Assembly: GCA_947002045.1 (NCBI GenBank)
Contig: CAMQJB010000012.1
Coordinates: 1 to 52,403 of the forward strand
DNA length: 52,403 nt
From: an uncultured Collinsella sp.
GTDB lineage: Bacteria > Actinomycetota > Coriobacteriia > Coriobacteriales > Coriobacteriaceae
Reading direction: 5' to 3'
Shown here: positions 1 to 8,405 of the stretch, piece by piece
How the letters are laid out: every line of letters begins with the position of its first letter
Numbering within the stretch: position 1 is the first letter of the stretch
Translations under genes and position numbers: made by a program
Notes under the pieces: generated by a model
What the model saw: the letters and a program-made list of their open reading frames with translations, nothing else
What the model was told of the DNA's origin: nothing
The model's database searches: none

Positions 1-2
1 TA

Positions 3-30
3 GTTACGCGGTTTTACCAAACCGCGTAAC
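3..30. repeat. Stop-adjacent hairpin repeat, copy 1
   Basis: Perfect 12-bp inverted repeat, GTTACGCGGTTT and its complement, around the loop TACC. A second copy lies at 41158-41185, again with loop TACC. In both copies the sequence TAG precedes the hairpin; at 41156-41158 that TAG is the stop codon of the alpha/beta hydrolase, so bases 1-3 here are probably the stop codon of a gene lying outside the window. Similarity continues past the hairpin (GACGCTGC, then CAATCTG). Could act as a terminator or a REP-like element. Confidence 0.75.
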
Positions 31-43
31 GGCTCGACGCTGC

Positions 44-142
44 GCGGGCCGCATTTGGACAATCTGACGTTCAACTTCAAGGGCGCGACCAGAAGGTCAG
101 CGCCCTTTCGTTTCACGTCACCTTGTCACAAATGCGGCCCGC
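44..142. repeat. Long nested palindrome (about 100 nt), copy 1
   Basis: Outer arms 44-57 and 129-142 pair perfectly over 14 bp. Inside, 58-62 pairs with 123-127, 65-69 with 116-120 and 79-85 with 101-107. The tip is GACC-AGAA-GGTC (87-98). The 25-nt tip region 81-105 has the same layout as 357-381 of the element at 19318-19420: GGGC, two bases, GACC, NNAA, GGTC, then GCCC. It could fold as one long rod in RNA or a cruciform in DNA. The rest of 143-388 holds no gene I can support; it must contain the promoter of the exporter gene. Confidence 0.7.
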
Positions 143-388
143 TCGCTGACTTTTGCTCAACCTATGGTGTCATCTCGCCCCAAAAGGACCTTGCTCGCTC
201 TGGCGGGCTTTCGCTGTTGTTGCCAGGGCATCGGCGTTGCCTTGGCCGTCAATAGTCATTGGGGGCGTTCTCAAACGACTACCCAACGGCTATTGCACAC
301 ATGGCTCGCATGACAGTCGTCTCTTTTATGTTTCCTTTAGCCGTTGCCGCCTAGGATGGGGGTTAGTCGGTAGGAAGGGAGTGTCTAT

Positions 389-1957
389 ATGGACGACGCG
401 AGCGAGCGTGCAATCGAAGAGGACATGCTCGATCAGTTCAATTACTTTGACGATGAGGATGAGGAGCTGATCGATCGTCGCGAGCCGGCACCGCTTGACT
501 CATTTGATCTGGTCGATGAAGAGCCCGACGAGGACGAGGGCGAATCAACGGAGCCCCCACAGCCTTCGCGCCTTGACTCGCTGCTTTCGAGAGCCCCCAT
601 GCACCACGGCGTTCGTGCCGGCGCGCTCCATATGAAAACTGACTGGCACCAGATCGTGACGGCAGGCGATGAGCTTGCTGTCGATGCGCCGCTCACCGAT
701 AAGTCATCCATCATCTGCCGCACCGGCATGCTTATGCTGGCAAGCGGAACAGGTGCCTGGCGCGTGCGCGATACCATGAATCGTGTTGCCGCCGTGCTCG
801 GCGTCACGATTCACGTCGACCTGAGTCTTCTGTCGTTTGAATGCACCTGCATCGAAGATGGCCACTGCTTTAACGAGGTTGTCAGCCTGCCCACAACGGG
901 GGTCAATACTCATCGCATTTGGATGATGGAGAGCTTCTTAAAGGAAATCGAGATTTATGGGCGCCGGTTTACCGTGCATGAGTACCACGAGATGCTCAAG
1001 ACCGTTGAGAGCTCGAAGCCCGATTACGCTCTCTGGCAACAGGGTCTTGCGGCGGCCTGTGCTTGTGGCGCCTTCGTCTTTTTGCTCGGCGGCGGCCCTA
1101 TCGAGATGGCCTGCGCGTTCGTAGGCGCTGGTGTCGGCAACTTTGCTCGCTCCCATATTCTCAAGCAGGGTCTTGGCCAGTTCAGCGCGCTGACGACTGG
1201 CGTTGCGCTCGCTTGCGTTTCGTATCTGCTGGCATTGCTCGGCCTTAGCCAGGTCATTCCAGGGGCAATGTCGCACCAAGAAGGCTATATCGGCGCCATG
1301 CTCTTTGTGATTCCCGGCTTTCCCCTCATTACGGCAGGCCTCGACATCGCTAAGCTTGACATGCGAAGCGGTATCGAGCGTCTTTCGTATGCTGTGTCGA
1401 TTATTGTGATGGCGACCCTCGTAGGTTGGATGGTTGCTGAGTGTGTGGGACTGGCGCCGGATGACTTCGCCCCGCTCGGCCTCTCACCGTTGGCTCTTAC
1501 GCTCTTGCGCATACTGATGAGCTTTATCGGTGTATTTGGCTTCTCGGTTATGTTCAACAGCCCGGTAAAGATGGCAGCGGCGGCAGGGCTCATCGGCGCC
1601 GTGTCCAATACCTTGCGCCTTACGCTCGTCGATGCGCCGACGATACTTCCTTTCCTGGGCCTGAGCGCAGGTATGCCTCCCGAGGCAGCAGCGTTTATCG
1701 GCGCACTGGTATCGGGGCTGCTCGCGAGCTTAGCCGAAATCAAGCTCACCTACCCACGCATCGCCCTCACGGTGCCATCAATTGTCATTATGGTGCCTGG
1801 CTTGTATCTGTATCGCTCGATGTATTACATGTGCACCTTCGACACGGTCAATATGCTCGGCTGGTTTGTGCGTGCGGTGCTCATCGTGGCGTTTTTGCCC
1901 GTTGGTCTGGGTGTGGCGCGTACGCTCACCGACCCTCGCTGGCGCCACACCAGCTAA
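389..1957 (+). CDS. ThrE-family threonine/serine exporter
   Basis: A 522-residue membrane protein of the ThrE family, which exports threonine and serine in actinobacteria. The first ~60 residues are a strongly acidic, probably disordered extension (runs of D and E). They are followed by the soluble/catalytic-looking DUF1212 half with its first membrane segments (~80-315) and the second ThrE half (~335-510), together giving about ten hydrophobic segments. The ATG at 389 follows GGAAGGGAG at good spacing. It stands alone: a stop-adjacent palindrome begins at the base after the TAA, so it is likely monocistronic. Both ThrE halves sit in one chain, as in Corynebacterium, not as two subunits. The substrate is inferred from family only. 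Confidence 0.85.
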   Translation: MDDASERAIEEDMLDQFNYFDDEDEELIDRREPAPLDSFDLVDEEPDEDEGESTEPPQPSRLDSLLSRAPMHHGVRAGALHMKTDWHQIVTAGDELAVDAPLTDKSSIICRTGMLMLASGTGAWRVRDTMNRVAAVLGVTIHVDLSLLSFECTCIEDGHCFNEVVSLPTTGVNTHRIWMMESFLKEIEIYGRRFTVHEYHEMLKTVESSKPDYALWQQGLAAACACGAFVFLLGGGPIEMACAFVGAGVGNFARSHILKQGLGQFSALTTGVALACVSYLLALLGLSQVIPGAMSHQEGYIGAMLFVIPGFPLITAGLDIAKLDMRSGIERLSYAVSIIVMATLVGWMVAECVGLAPDDFAPLGLSPLALTLLRILMSFIGVFGFSVMFNSPVKMAAAAGLIGAVSNTLRLTLVDAPTILPFLGLSAGMPPEAAAFIGALVSGLLASLAEIKLTYPRIALTVPSIVIMVPGLYLYRSMYYMCTFDTVNMLGWFVRAVLIVAFLPVGLGVARTLTDPRWRHTS

Positions 1958-1993
1958 TTGGTACAAGGGGGACAGGTTACTTTGCACCAAATG
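1958..1993. repeat. GGGGACAG palindrome family, degenerate copy
   Basis: TTGGT.CAAGG and CTTTG.ACCAA flank a GGGGACAGGTTA core. The element starts immediately after the thrE-like stop codon. It is an imperfect member of the family at 28009-28047, 30725-30763 and 33717-33757. Confidence 0.5.
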
Positions 1994-2060
1994 AGTTGCG
2001 GTGAAATAGGGACTGAATTGCTGCTTAAAGGGTCAAAACAGTCCGTATTCCACCGCAACT
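1994..2060. repeat. AGTTGCGGTGGAATA palindrome family, copy 1
   Basis: Two 22-nt arms (1994-2015, 2039-2060) around a 23-nt spacer, with two mismatches. The copy at 45039-45105 has the same total length (67 nt), the same arm and spacer lengths and a nearly identical outer arm, but a different spacer. Confidence 0.75.
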
Positions 2061-2111
2061 TATGGGGTCGGGGGATTATCGGTGCCCTGCATCTTCATAA
2101 ACTCAACGCTT

Positions 2112-2131
2112 ACGAAGCGCATGCGTTTCGT
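2112..2131. promoter_or_regulatory. Near-perfect 20-bp palindrome upstream of the DUF2798 gene
   Basis: ACGAAGCGCATGCGTTTCGT reads the same on both strands except at one symmetric pair of positions. It lies about 140 bp before the DUF2798 start and just upstream of TGCTAGGCT, a weak extended -10 candidate. It may be an operator. Confidence 0.35.
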
Positions 2132-2175
2132 GCTAGGCTGGTTCCACCACATAAGTAGTCGCAGACGCGCGTACC

Positions 2176-2227
2176 ACGGGCGGGCGAGATGAAGTTCCAA
2201 CAGCTCCATCTTGCCCGCCCGTTTTTG
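2176..2227 (+). terminator. Strong intrinsic terminator in the leader of the DUF2798 gene
   Basis: 16-bp stem (2176-2191 with 2207-2222, one G-T pair) followed by TTTTTG. It ends 44 bp before the DUF2798 start codon, so transcription starting near 2140 would have to pass it. Either it is an attenuator or it ends a short transcript. Confidence 0.7.
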
Positions 2228-2270
2228 TTGCGTGGCGCCGCGGTACAACACAGAGAGGAATCTGCCCTTT

Positions 2271-2819
2271 ATGCCTATCAACAAACGAGAGAGCCTGCTG
2301 TTCACCTTTATCATGTGCTTTTGCATGGTGCTCTGGATGAGCATCTACAACGTTGCCCTGCAGCACGGGGCCATCAACGGCGAGGTCGTTGCCGCTGCGT
2401 GGCTCGGCTTCCCCGTTGCCTACATTTTTGCCATGTGCTGCGACTGGTTCGTCGCCAGCCCGCTCGCCAAGGGTTTCGCCTTTAAGTACTTGGTCACGCC
2501 GGGCAAGAGCTCGCCACTTGCCATGACGCTCGCCGTCAGCTCCTGCATGGTCGTTCCCATGGTCATCATCATGTCGCTGTACGGTGCCTGCGAGGGTCTG
2601 ACGCACATGCCCGGCGGCATCCTTGCGAACCTGTATTCCGTGCCTGCGATCTGGATGATCAACATCCCGCATAATTTTGTGATGGCGCTGCCGTGGAACC
2701 TTTTGGTAGCCGGTCCGATTTCCCACTTCGTCTTCCGTCGCGCCTTCCCTGTGGGGACGGTTTTCGAGGAGGAGCATGCCGAGCTCTTGGAGCAGGCTAT
2801 GGCTCCTGAGTGCGAGTAG
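2271..2819 (+). CDS. DUF2798-like small integral membrane protein
   Basis: 182 residues when started at ATG 2271, after the weak ribosome site GAGAGG. An upstream in-frame ATG at 2211 would run the protein through the terminator hairpin and is unlikely. About four membrane helices are visible (starting near residues 10, 40, 80 and 125). The pattern of short N-terminal basic stretch, then helix pairs with the FxxxFxxxxW-type spacing, is that of DUF2798 proteins, whose role is unknown. There are no neighbours in the same unit: a terminator lies both upstream (2176-2227) and downstream (2986-3018). The upstream hairpin suggests regulated read-through. Confidence 0.65.
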   Translation: MPINKRESLLFTFIMCFCMVLWMSIYNVALQHGAINGEVVAAAWLGFPVAYIFAMCCDWFVASPLAKGFAFKYLVTPGKSSPLAMTLAVSSCMVVPMVIIMSLYGACEGLTHMPGGILANLYSVPAIWMINIPHNFVMALPWNLLVAGPISHFVFRRAFPVGTVFEEEHAELLEQAMAPECE

Positions 2820-2985
2820 CTCGCTTAGGGATCTGCTGAGCGCGGGCGACTTGCTTGGTTGGAGCCCTAAGCGTGGATAGCTCTCTCGGCGACATCGCGG
2901 GCGTGAGCGGTGCGCATGACCGGAGGGCCCGTGCTGCTCCGTTGCCCGACGTGCTAGCGCGCAGAAGAATCTGTTGGTGCATTCG

Positions 2986-3018
2986 GCGGCTGCTGAAGCG
3001 TTTCGGCAGCCGCTTTTT
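2986..3018 (+). terminator. Intrinsic terminator after the DUF2798 gene
   Basis: 12-bp stem GCGGCTGCTGAA with TTCGGCAGCCGC (one G-T pair), then TTTTT. It lies 170 bp after the stop codon. The sequence between (2820-2985) holds only a 9-bp inverted repeat, CGCTTAGGG at 2822 with its complement at 2864, and no gene. Confidence 0.8.
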
Positions 3019-3030
3019 ATACGGAGTTTA

Positions 3031-3051
3031 AATACAACAGTCTGTTGTATT
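3031..3051. promoter_or_regulatory. Perfect 21-bp palindromic operator candidate
   Basis: AATACAACAG, a central T, then the exact complement of the left arm. It sits 50 bp before the start of the large activase gene, in its promoter region (TATATC at 3062-3067 is a possible -10). Length and symmetry fit a TetR-family site, and a TetR gene is the next gene of the unit. Confidence 0.7.
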
Positions 3052-3100
3052 ACGTAGAGTGGTATATCTCTAGCAGGAAAAATGCGAGAGACGGAGCATT

Positions 3101-6100
3101 ATGGCGTTGCTAGTAGGACTGGACGTAGGGTCGACGACGACCAAAGTTTACGCGATGCACGAGGATATGACCGAGGCGTGGTGGGGATATCGCCGCCACG
3201 GGGCGTGTCAGACAGCGAGCGTGCGCGCCATGCTCGGCGAGCTCGCCGAGCGCTTTCCCCATGAGTCGCTGCGCGTTGCGGTGACCGGCTCGGGTGCGCG
3301 CGATATCGCGACCGCGCTGGGCGCCTCGTACGTTCAGGAGGTGGTCGCCAACGCGCTCGCGATCAGCAGGTTCTATCCGCAGACGCGCTGCGCCATCGAG
3401 CTGGGCGGCCAAGACGCCAAGATGATCTTCTTCCGCACCAACGATAAGGGAGACATCGAGGTTGCCGACATGCGCATGAACGGTTCGTGCGCAGGCGGTA
3501 CCGGTGCATTTATCGACGAGATGGCAAAGCTCATGGGGGTCGGCACCGAATCGGGCGAGTTCGAGCAGCTCGCAAGCCGGGGAACGACCGTCCACGAGGT
3601 CTCGGGCCGCTGCGGCGTGTACGCAAAGACCGATATCCAGCCGCTGCTCAACGAGGGCATTCCTACCACCGACCTGGCGCTTTCGGCGCTTCACGCGGTC
3701 GCCCGCCAAACGATCGGCGGTCTGGCCCAGGGTATCGACATCGAGCCGCCGGTAATCTTCGAGGGCGGTACGCTCGCCTACAACCCCACGCTGGTCCGCG
3801 TGTTCCGGGAGCAACTGAATCTATCGGACGATCAGGTTATCGTCCCGCGCGATCCGCAGATCATGGTCGCGCGCGGTGCCGCCCTGTCGCTGACCGACAT
3901 GTTCGCATCGTCCCAACCGATCGACCTTCCCGACGCTTTTGTCCGGCTGGATAAGCTCGAGACGGTCGCGCCCGCAAGCGGGGAGGGACGTCTTGCCCAG
4001 CCCTTTTTTGCCACACCTGCCGAGCAGGCGGATTTTACGGCACGCCATGGCAAAGAGACGCCGGCAAAGGGTCCGGATGCGTATGCGCCCGGAGAGACGG
4101 TGCGTGTGGCGCTCGGTATCGATTCGGGGAGCACGACGACCAAGTTCGCCCTGGTCGATGAGGCGGGTGAGCTTGTCGATTCGTTCTACGCGTCTAATAA
4201 CGGCAGACCGCTCGACGTCGCCCAACAGGGTCTTGTCAGCTTGAAGAACCGCTGGGAGACAGCGGGAGTCACGCTTGCGATCGATGCCGTGGGCACCACG
4301 GGATACGGCGAGGAGCTTTTCGCGCGCGCGTTCCACGCCGACTACCATACGGTCGAGACGGTCGCGCACGCCCGCGCCGCGTGCGCATGCGTTCCCGATG
4401 CGACCTTCGTGCTCGACATCGGCGGACAGGATATGAAGGCCATCTGGCTCAACCACGGCGTGCTGACCGATATCGTCGTCAACGAGGCGTGCTCTGCGGG
4501 CTGCGGCTCGTTCCTCGAGGGTTTTGCCAAAAACCTCGGAATAGCCGTTGAGGATATCGCGACCGAGGCATTTTCGTCCAAAGCCCCCGCCGTTCTCGGC
4601 AGCCGCTGCACGGTGTTCATGAACAGCAGCGTCGTTTCCGAGCAGCGGCGCGGTAAGGGTCCGGGCGACATCATGGCCGGTCTCTGCCGTTCGATTATCG
4701 AGAACGTGTTCACCAAGGTCATTCGCGTTTCAAATCTTAACCGTCTGGGCGACAAAGTCGTCGTCCAGGGCGGCACGTTCCGAAACGACGCGGTGCTGCG
4801 CGCATTCGAGCAGTATCTGGGCAAACCCGTCACGCGTGCGCCCCACCCGGGGCTGATGGGCGCTATCGGTATCGCCCTGCTCGCGCGCGAGGAATGCCGC
4901 AAGGGCGACGCCGGCACGTCGTTTATCGGGCTCGATGCCGTGGAGCGCTTCGAGCATCGCGAGTTCGGCGGCGTTACCTGCCGTCGGTGCAACAACCGCT
5001 GCCAGCGCGCGGTCGTGGCATTTGGCGACGGCTCGCTTTACGTCACGGGCAATCGCTGCCCGCGCGGCGGCGCCATCTCATGGGATGAGCTCGTGCGCGA
5101 GGTTCCCGCGGCGGAGGAGCTGCGTCCGCAGGGTGCTTGCGAGGCACGGGCACCCGGCACGGGGCGCGACCGGACCGCGGCTGCCCCCAATCTCTTTGTC
5201 GACCGCGAGAAGCTGCTGTTCGAGTCGTGCCCCACGGTTCCCGTCTGCGGGGGGCGCGATGTCACGATCGGCATTCCCCGTGTGCTCGAGTTCTGGGACA
5301 CCATGCCGTTCTGGTCGACGTTCTTCAGCACGCTCGGCTTTAAGGTGCGCGTCTCGGGACGCAGCACCAAGGCGATGTACGAGCGCGGTCTGGCGCACGT
5401 CACATCCGACACCGTGTGCTTCCCGGCCAAGCTCGTCCACGGGCACATCCGCAATCTCGTCGCCGCCGGCGTCGACCGCATCTTAATGCCCATCATAACG
5501 ACGGTGCCCCCCGAAAACACCGCCTCTACCAGCGAGTGGATGTGCGCCGTCGTAAAGGGATACCCCTACGTGATGCGCAATTCCGATAACCCGGAGGAGC
5601 GTTTCGGCGTTCCGTTCGATACGCCGCTGTTCCACTGGTACGACGAGGGCGACCGAAACCGCCAGCTCAAGGCGTGGTGCAAGGAGACCTTCGATATCGA
5701 TGCCGACCTGGTTGCCAAGGCGACCGAGCAGGCGGACCGCGCGCAGCAGACGTTTGAGAACCAGCTGCAGCTGCGCGGCAGGCAGGTGCTCGAGAACGTG
5801 CGCGAGGACGGCGGCTACGCGGTGGTGATCGCTTCGCGCCCGTACCACAACGACCCGCTGGTCAACCACGGGCTGCCCAAGCTCTTCTCTGAGCGCGGCA
5901 TCCCCGTGCTGACGCCCGATGCGGTGCCGGGGGTCTGCAACGTCGATCTTTCCAACAGCCGCATCGACATCGTGAACAACTACCATGCGCGCATGCTGTC
6001 GTGCGCGGTCATCGTCGCATCGACGCCCGAGCTCGAGCTCGTGCAGATGGGCAGCTTCGGCTGCGGCCACGATGCGTATCTCACCGATGAGATCGCGCGC

Positions 6101-7540
6101 ATGATGGGCGAGATGGGCTCCAAGGTTCCGATGATGATCAAGCTCGATGAGAGCGACGTCGCCGGTCCCATGGGCATTCGCGTGCGTTCGTTTATCGAGT
6201 CGGTCAACCGTCGTCGCGCGGAGGAGCGTGCCGAGGGCGCCCGGGTGCACGCGGTCCATCCGCTCGACGACCCGTATAAGGTCAAGTACACCAAGCGCGA
6301 CCGGCACGACAAGATCGCGCTGGTCCCCAACACCTCCCATGCGTTCTGCAGGCTCATGACCGCGGCGATGCGCAATCAGGGCGTGCGCGCCGAGGCCCTT
6401 GATATCGGGCGCGAGGATGCCATCCGCCTGGGCAAACGCTATGTGCACAACGACATCTGCTTCCCCGCGCAAATCGTGATCGGCGAGGCGCTCGCGGCAC
6501 TCGAGAGCGGTAAGTACGACCCGCACGACGTCGCCGTGGTGACTGGCAAGTATATCGGCGACTGCCGCCTGACGCACTACATGCCCCTGCTGCGCCGCGC
6601 GCTCGACGACGCGGGATACGACTATGTCCCGGTGCTCACCAACGACGACGTCGATGCCCACAATGCGCATCCGGGCTTCAAGCTCGGCCTTGGCCCGAGC
6701 ATCCAGATCGCCTACGGTCTTCCCATGATCGATACCCTCGAGGCCATGCTTAGGCGCATCCGTCCCTACGAGCTCGAGAAGGGCGCGGCGGACGCTGCGT
6801 TCGACCGCGCGCTCGATGAGGTTATCGAGGGCATGGAGCGCTCCGGGCTGAGAGGCCAGGCGACGGGCTTCAAACGCGCGCTTGCGATCATGGACGCCGT
6901 TCCGTACGACCGCTCGAACCCGCATCCGACCGTTCTCATCGTGGGCGAGTACCTGCTCAATTTCCATCTCGGCGCCAACCACGAGATCGAGCGCTACCTC
7001 GAGGACAACGGGCTCGAGGTCATCGAGGCGCGCATGACCGACGTGATCCGCAAGACCTATTTCTACAAGCATGCGCAGTCGCGCGAGTTCCACGTCGACC
7101 TGTCGCTGCCCGAAAAGGCCTGGTACGCCACGGCGGACAACCTGTTCGAGCTCGCGCACGACCGTTGCGACCGCCTGGGCGCGGCGAGCCCGCTCTACGA
7201 GCCGCCGACGCGCATGCCCGAGCTCGTGCGCGCGAGCGATAAGATCCTGCACCATACGTTCGATGCGGGCGAGGGCGTGCTGATTCCGGCGGAGATCCTC
7301 GAGCACGCCAAGCGCGGCTGCCGCAACTTCGTGATCCTGCAGCCGTTCGGGTGTCTGCCCAACCATGTCGTGGGGCGCGGGCTCATCCATGCGCTCAAGG
7401 AGCAGTATCCCACGGCGCAGTTCCTGCCGCTCGACTACGATCCCGACGTGAGCTTCGCCAACGTGGAGAACCGTCTTCAGATGCTCATCATGAACGCCAA
7501 GGCGCAGGGGTGCGGTGAGGCGCATGGCGAGACCGCGTAA
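3101..7540 (+). CDS. 2-hydroxyacyl-CoA dehydratase activase-like fusion protein (BadF/HgdC type, duplicated)
   Basis: 1479 residues. Two ASKHA ATPase domains of the BadF/BadG/BcrA/BcrD type come first: LVGLDVGSTTTK near residue 4 and ALGIDSGSTTTK near 336. Each has a GGQD motif and the cysteine pair that holds a bridging [4Fe-4S] cluster in HgdC-like activases (CAGGTG with GRCGVY; CSAGCG with SRCTVF). A cysteine motif, CRRCNNRC, follows near 627. The C-terminal half starts near 720 (DUF2229, VTIGIPRVLEFW) and resembles the dehydratase-subunit-like part of long activase proteins. Known activases use ATP to push an electron into a 2-hydroxyacyl-CoA dehydratase. No dehydratase subunits lie nearby, so the reaction is uncertain. 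Start ATG follows ACGGAG. The gene overlaps the TetR gene and has an operator-like palindrome upstream. Confidence 0.85.
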   Translation: MALLVGLDVGSTTTKVYAMHEDMTEAWWGYRRHGACQTASVRAMLGELAERFPHESLRVAVTGSGARDIATALGASYVQEVVANALAISRFYPQTRCAIELGGQDAKMIFFRTNDKGDIEVADMRMNGSCAGGTGAFIDEMAKLMGVGTESGEFEQLASRGTTVHEVSGRCGVYAKTDIQPLLNEGIPTTDLALSALHAVARQTIGGLAQGIDIEPPVIFEGGTLAYNPTLVRVFREQLNLSDDQVIVPRDPQIMVARGAALSLTDMFASSQPIDLPDAFVRLDKLETVAPASGEGRLAQPFFATPAEQADFTARHGKETPAKGPDAYAPGETVRVALGIDSGSTTTKFALVDEAGELVDSFYASNNGRPLDVAQQGLVSLKNRWETAGVTLAIDAVGTTGYGEELFARAFHADYHTVETVAHARAACACVPDATFVLDIGGQDMKAIWLNHGVLTDIVVNEACSAGCGSFLEGFAKNLGIAVEDIATEAFSSKAPAVLGSRCTVFMNSSVVSEQRRGKGPGDIMAGLCRSIIENVFTKVIRVSNLNRLGDKVVVQGGTFRNDAVLRAFEQYLGKPVTRAPHPGLMGAIGIALLAREECRKGDAGTSFIGLDAVERFEHREFGGVTCRRCNNRCQRAVVAFGDGSLYVTGNRCPRGGAISWDELVREVPAAEELRPQGACEARAPGTGRDRTAAAPNLFVDREKLLFESCPTVPVCGGRDVTIGIPRVLEFWDTMPFWSTFFSTLGFKVRVSGRSTKAMYERGLAHVTSDTVCFPAKLVHGHIRNLVAAGVDRILMPIITTVPPENTASTSEWMCAVVKGYPYVMRNSDNPEERFGVPFDTPLFHWYDEGDRNRQLKAWCKETFDIDADLVAKATEQADRAQQTFENQLQLRGRQVLENVREDGGYAVVIASRPYHNDPLVNHGLPKLFSERGIPVLTPDAVPGVCNVDLSNSRIDIVNNYHARMLSCAVIVASTPELELVQMGSFGCGHDAYLTDEIARMMGEMGSKVPMMIKLDESDVAGPMGIRVRSFIESVNRRRAEERAEGARVHAVHPLDDPYKVKYTKRDRHDKIALVPNTSHAFCRLMTAAMRNQGVRAEALDIGREDAIRLGKRYVHNDICFPAQIVIGEALAALESGKYDPHDVAVVTGKYIGDCRLTHYMPLLRRALDDAGYDYVPVLTNDDVDAHNAHPGFKLGLGPSIQIAYGLPMIDTLEAMLRRIRPYELEKGAADAAFDRALDEVIEGMERSGLRGQATGFKRALAIMDAVPYDRSNPHPTVLIVGEYLLNFHLGANHEIERYLEDNGLEVIEARMTDVIRKTYFYKHAQSREFHVDLSLPEKAWYATADNLFELAHDRCDRLGAASPLYEPPTRMPELVRASDKILHHTFDAGEGVLIPAEILEHAKRGCRNFVILQPFGCLPNHVVGRGLIHALKEQYPTAQFLPLDYDPDVSFANVENRLQMLIMNAKAQGCGEAHGETA

Positions 7541-8213
7541 GGACGCCGATGCGCCCGATGCACGCACCCGTATCATCGAGGCGTTTTGGGAGCTCATCGA
7601 GAACAACAGCATCTTCGAGCTGTCGGTTGGCGAGGTGACCCGCGCCGCCCGGTGCAATCGCGGAACGTTTTACTACTATTTTCACGATTTCGATGAACTC
7701 GTCGCCATCGCCATAGCCCAACTGCTGCAGGATAACGAGCTCATCACCGATGCCCTCTGGCATTTTTCGAGCGAGGGCGACCTTTCGGCGTTCGACCGGC
7801 GCGACGTCCGCTGCCTGCTGCGGCGCATCGTCATCACCATGAGGGCGGGTGCCGCCGAGCAGGTCGTGCAGGGCATCCATACGATCATCATCGACCGCGT
7901 GAGAGAGATCGTCCACCCCGACGGAGAAGAGCTCAAGGCGGATTCGAGCTTTGCGGTGGGCTTTCTGGTCTCGGGCATCATGGACTTTGTGATGGCGGTC
8001 GGCTTTGCCCGGGAGGGCGGCGAGGAGATAGACCTCGAGCAGCTGGGGGACAGCGCGTGCGCGTACCTGAGGGCGGTCGCCATGCAGACGGTGGAAACGG
8101 TCGCGCAAGTCGAGGGCGTCGATACATCCGAGCTGCTCGAACGCGTCTCCAAGGAGGCCGATGCCTATCGCGCATCGCGTGCGACGAGTCCCGACGTGGT
8201 GAAAGACGCCTAG
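7524..8213 (+). CDS. TetR/AcrR-family transcriptional regulator
   Basis: 229 residues from ATG 7524; the ORF is open to 7515, but 7524 has GTGAGG at proper distance. It overlaps the end of the activase gene by 17 bp, so the two are translationally coupled. Residues ~10-60 form a TetR helix-turn-helix (RTRIIEAFWELIENN, then CNRGTFYYYFHDFDEL, the usual YYYF recognition-helix end). The rest is a variable helical ligand domain. By position it probably represses its own operon through the 21-bp palindrome at 3031-3051. The ligand cannot be read from sequence; an acyl-CoA would fit the neighbour. Confidence 0.88.
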   Translation: MARPRKDADAPDARTRIIEAFWELIENNSIFELSVGEVTRAARCNRGTFYYYFHDFDELVAIAIAQLLQDNELITDALWHFSSEGDLSAFDRRDVRCLLRRIVITMRAGAAEQVVQGIHTIIIDRVREIVHPDGEELKADSSFAVGFLVSGIMDFVMAVGFAREGGEEIDLEQLGDSACAYLRAVAMQTVETVAQVEGVDTSELLERVSKEADAYRASRATSPDVVKDA

Positions 8214-8405
8214 GGTTTCTCTTGCGGGGCGCCTGTCGCGCATCGCGCGGTGAGTCCCGCGATGCGGTCATAACCTGCATTCATGTGAGCCGGGTTTATA
8301 GATATTCCTCCAGCTGTTAACATAGACAACCTGTGGGTAAAGAGACAAAAGCGCCGCCGACGGGCGGGCGTTTTGATTTCGATGAACTCATGTAAGGAAA
8401 CGAGC

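Noticed and set aside
1..388. Short plus-strand frames at 55-255 and 153-470
   Set aside because: They cross the nested palindrome or the exporter start and show no coding bias or ribosome site.
5483..7657. 724-codon minus-strand frame opposite the activase gene
   Set aside because: It is an antisense shadow produced by strong GC3 bias; composition is Arg/His/Val/Leu-rich without family motifs.
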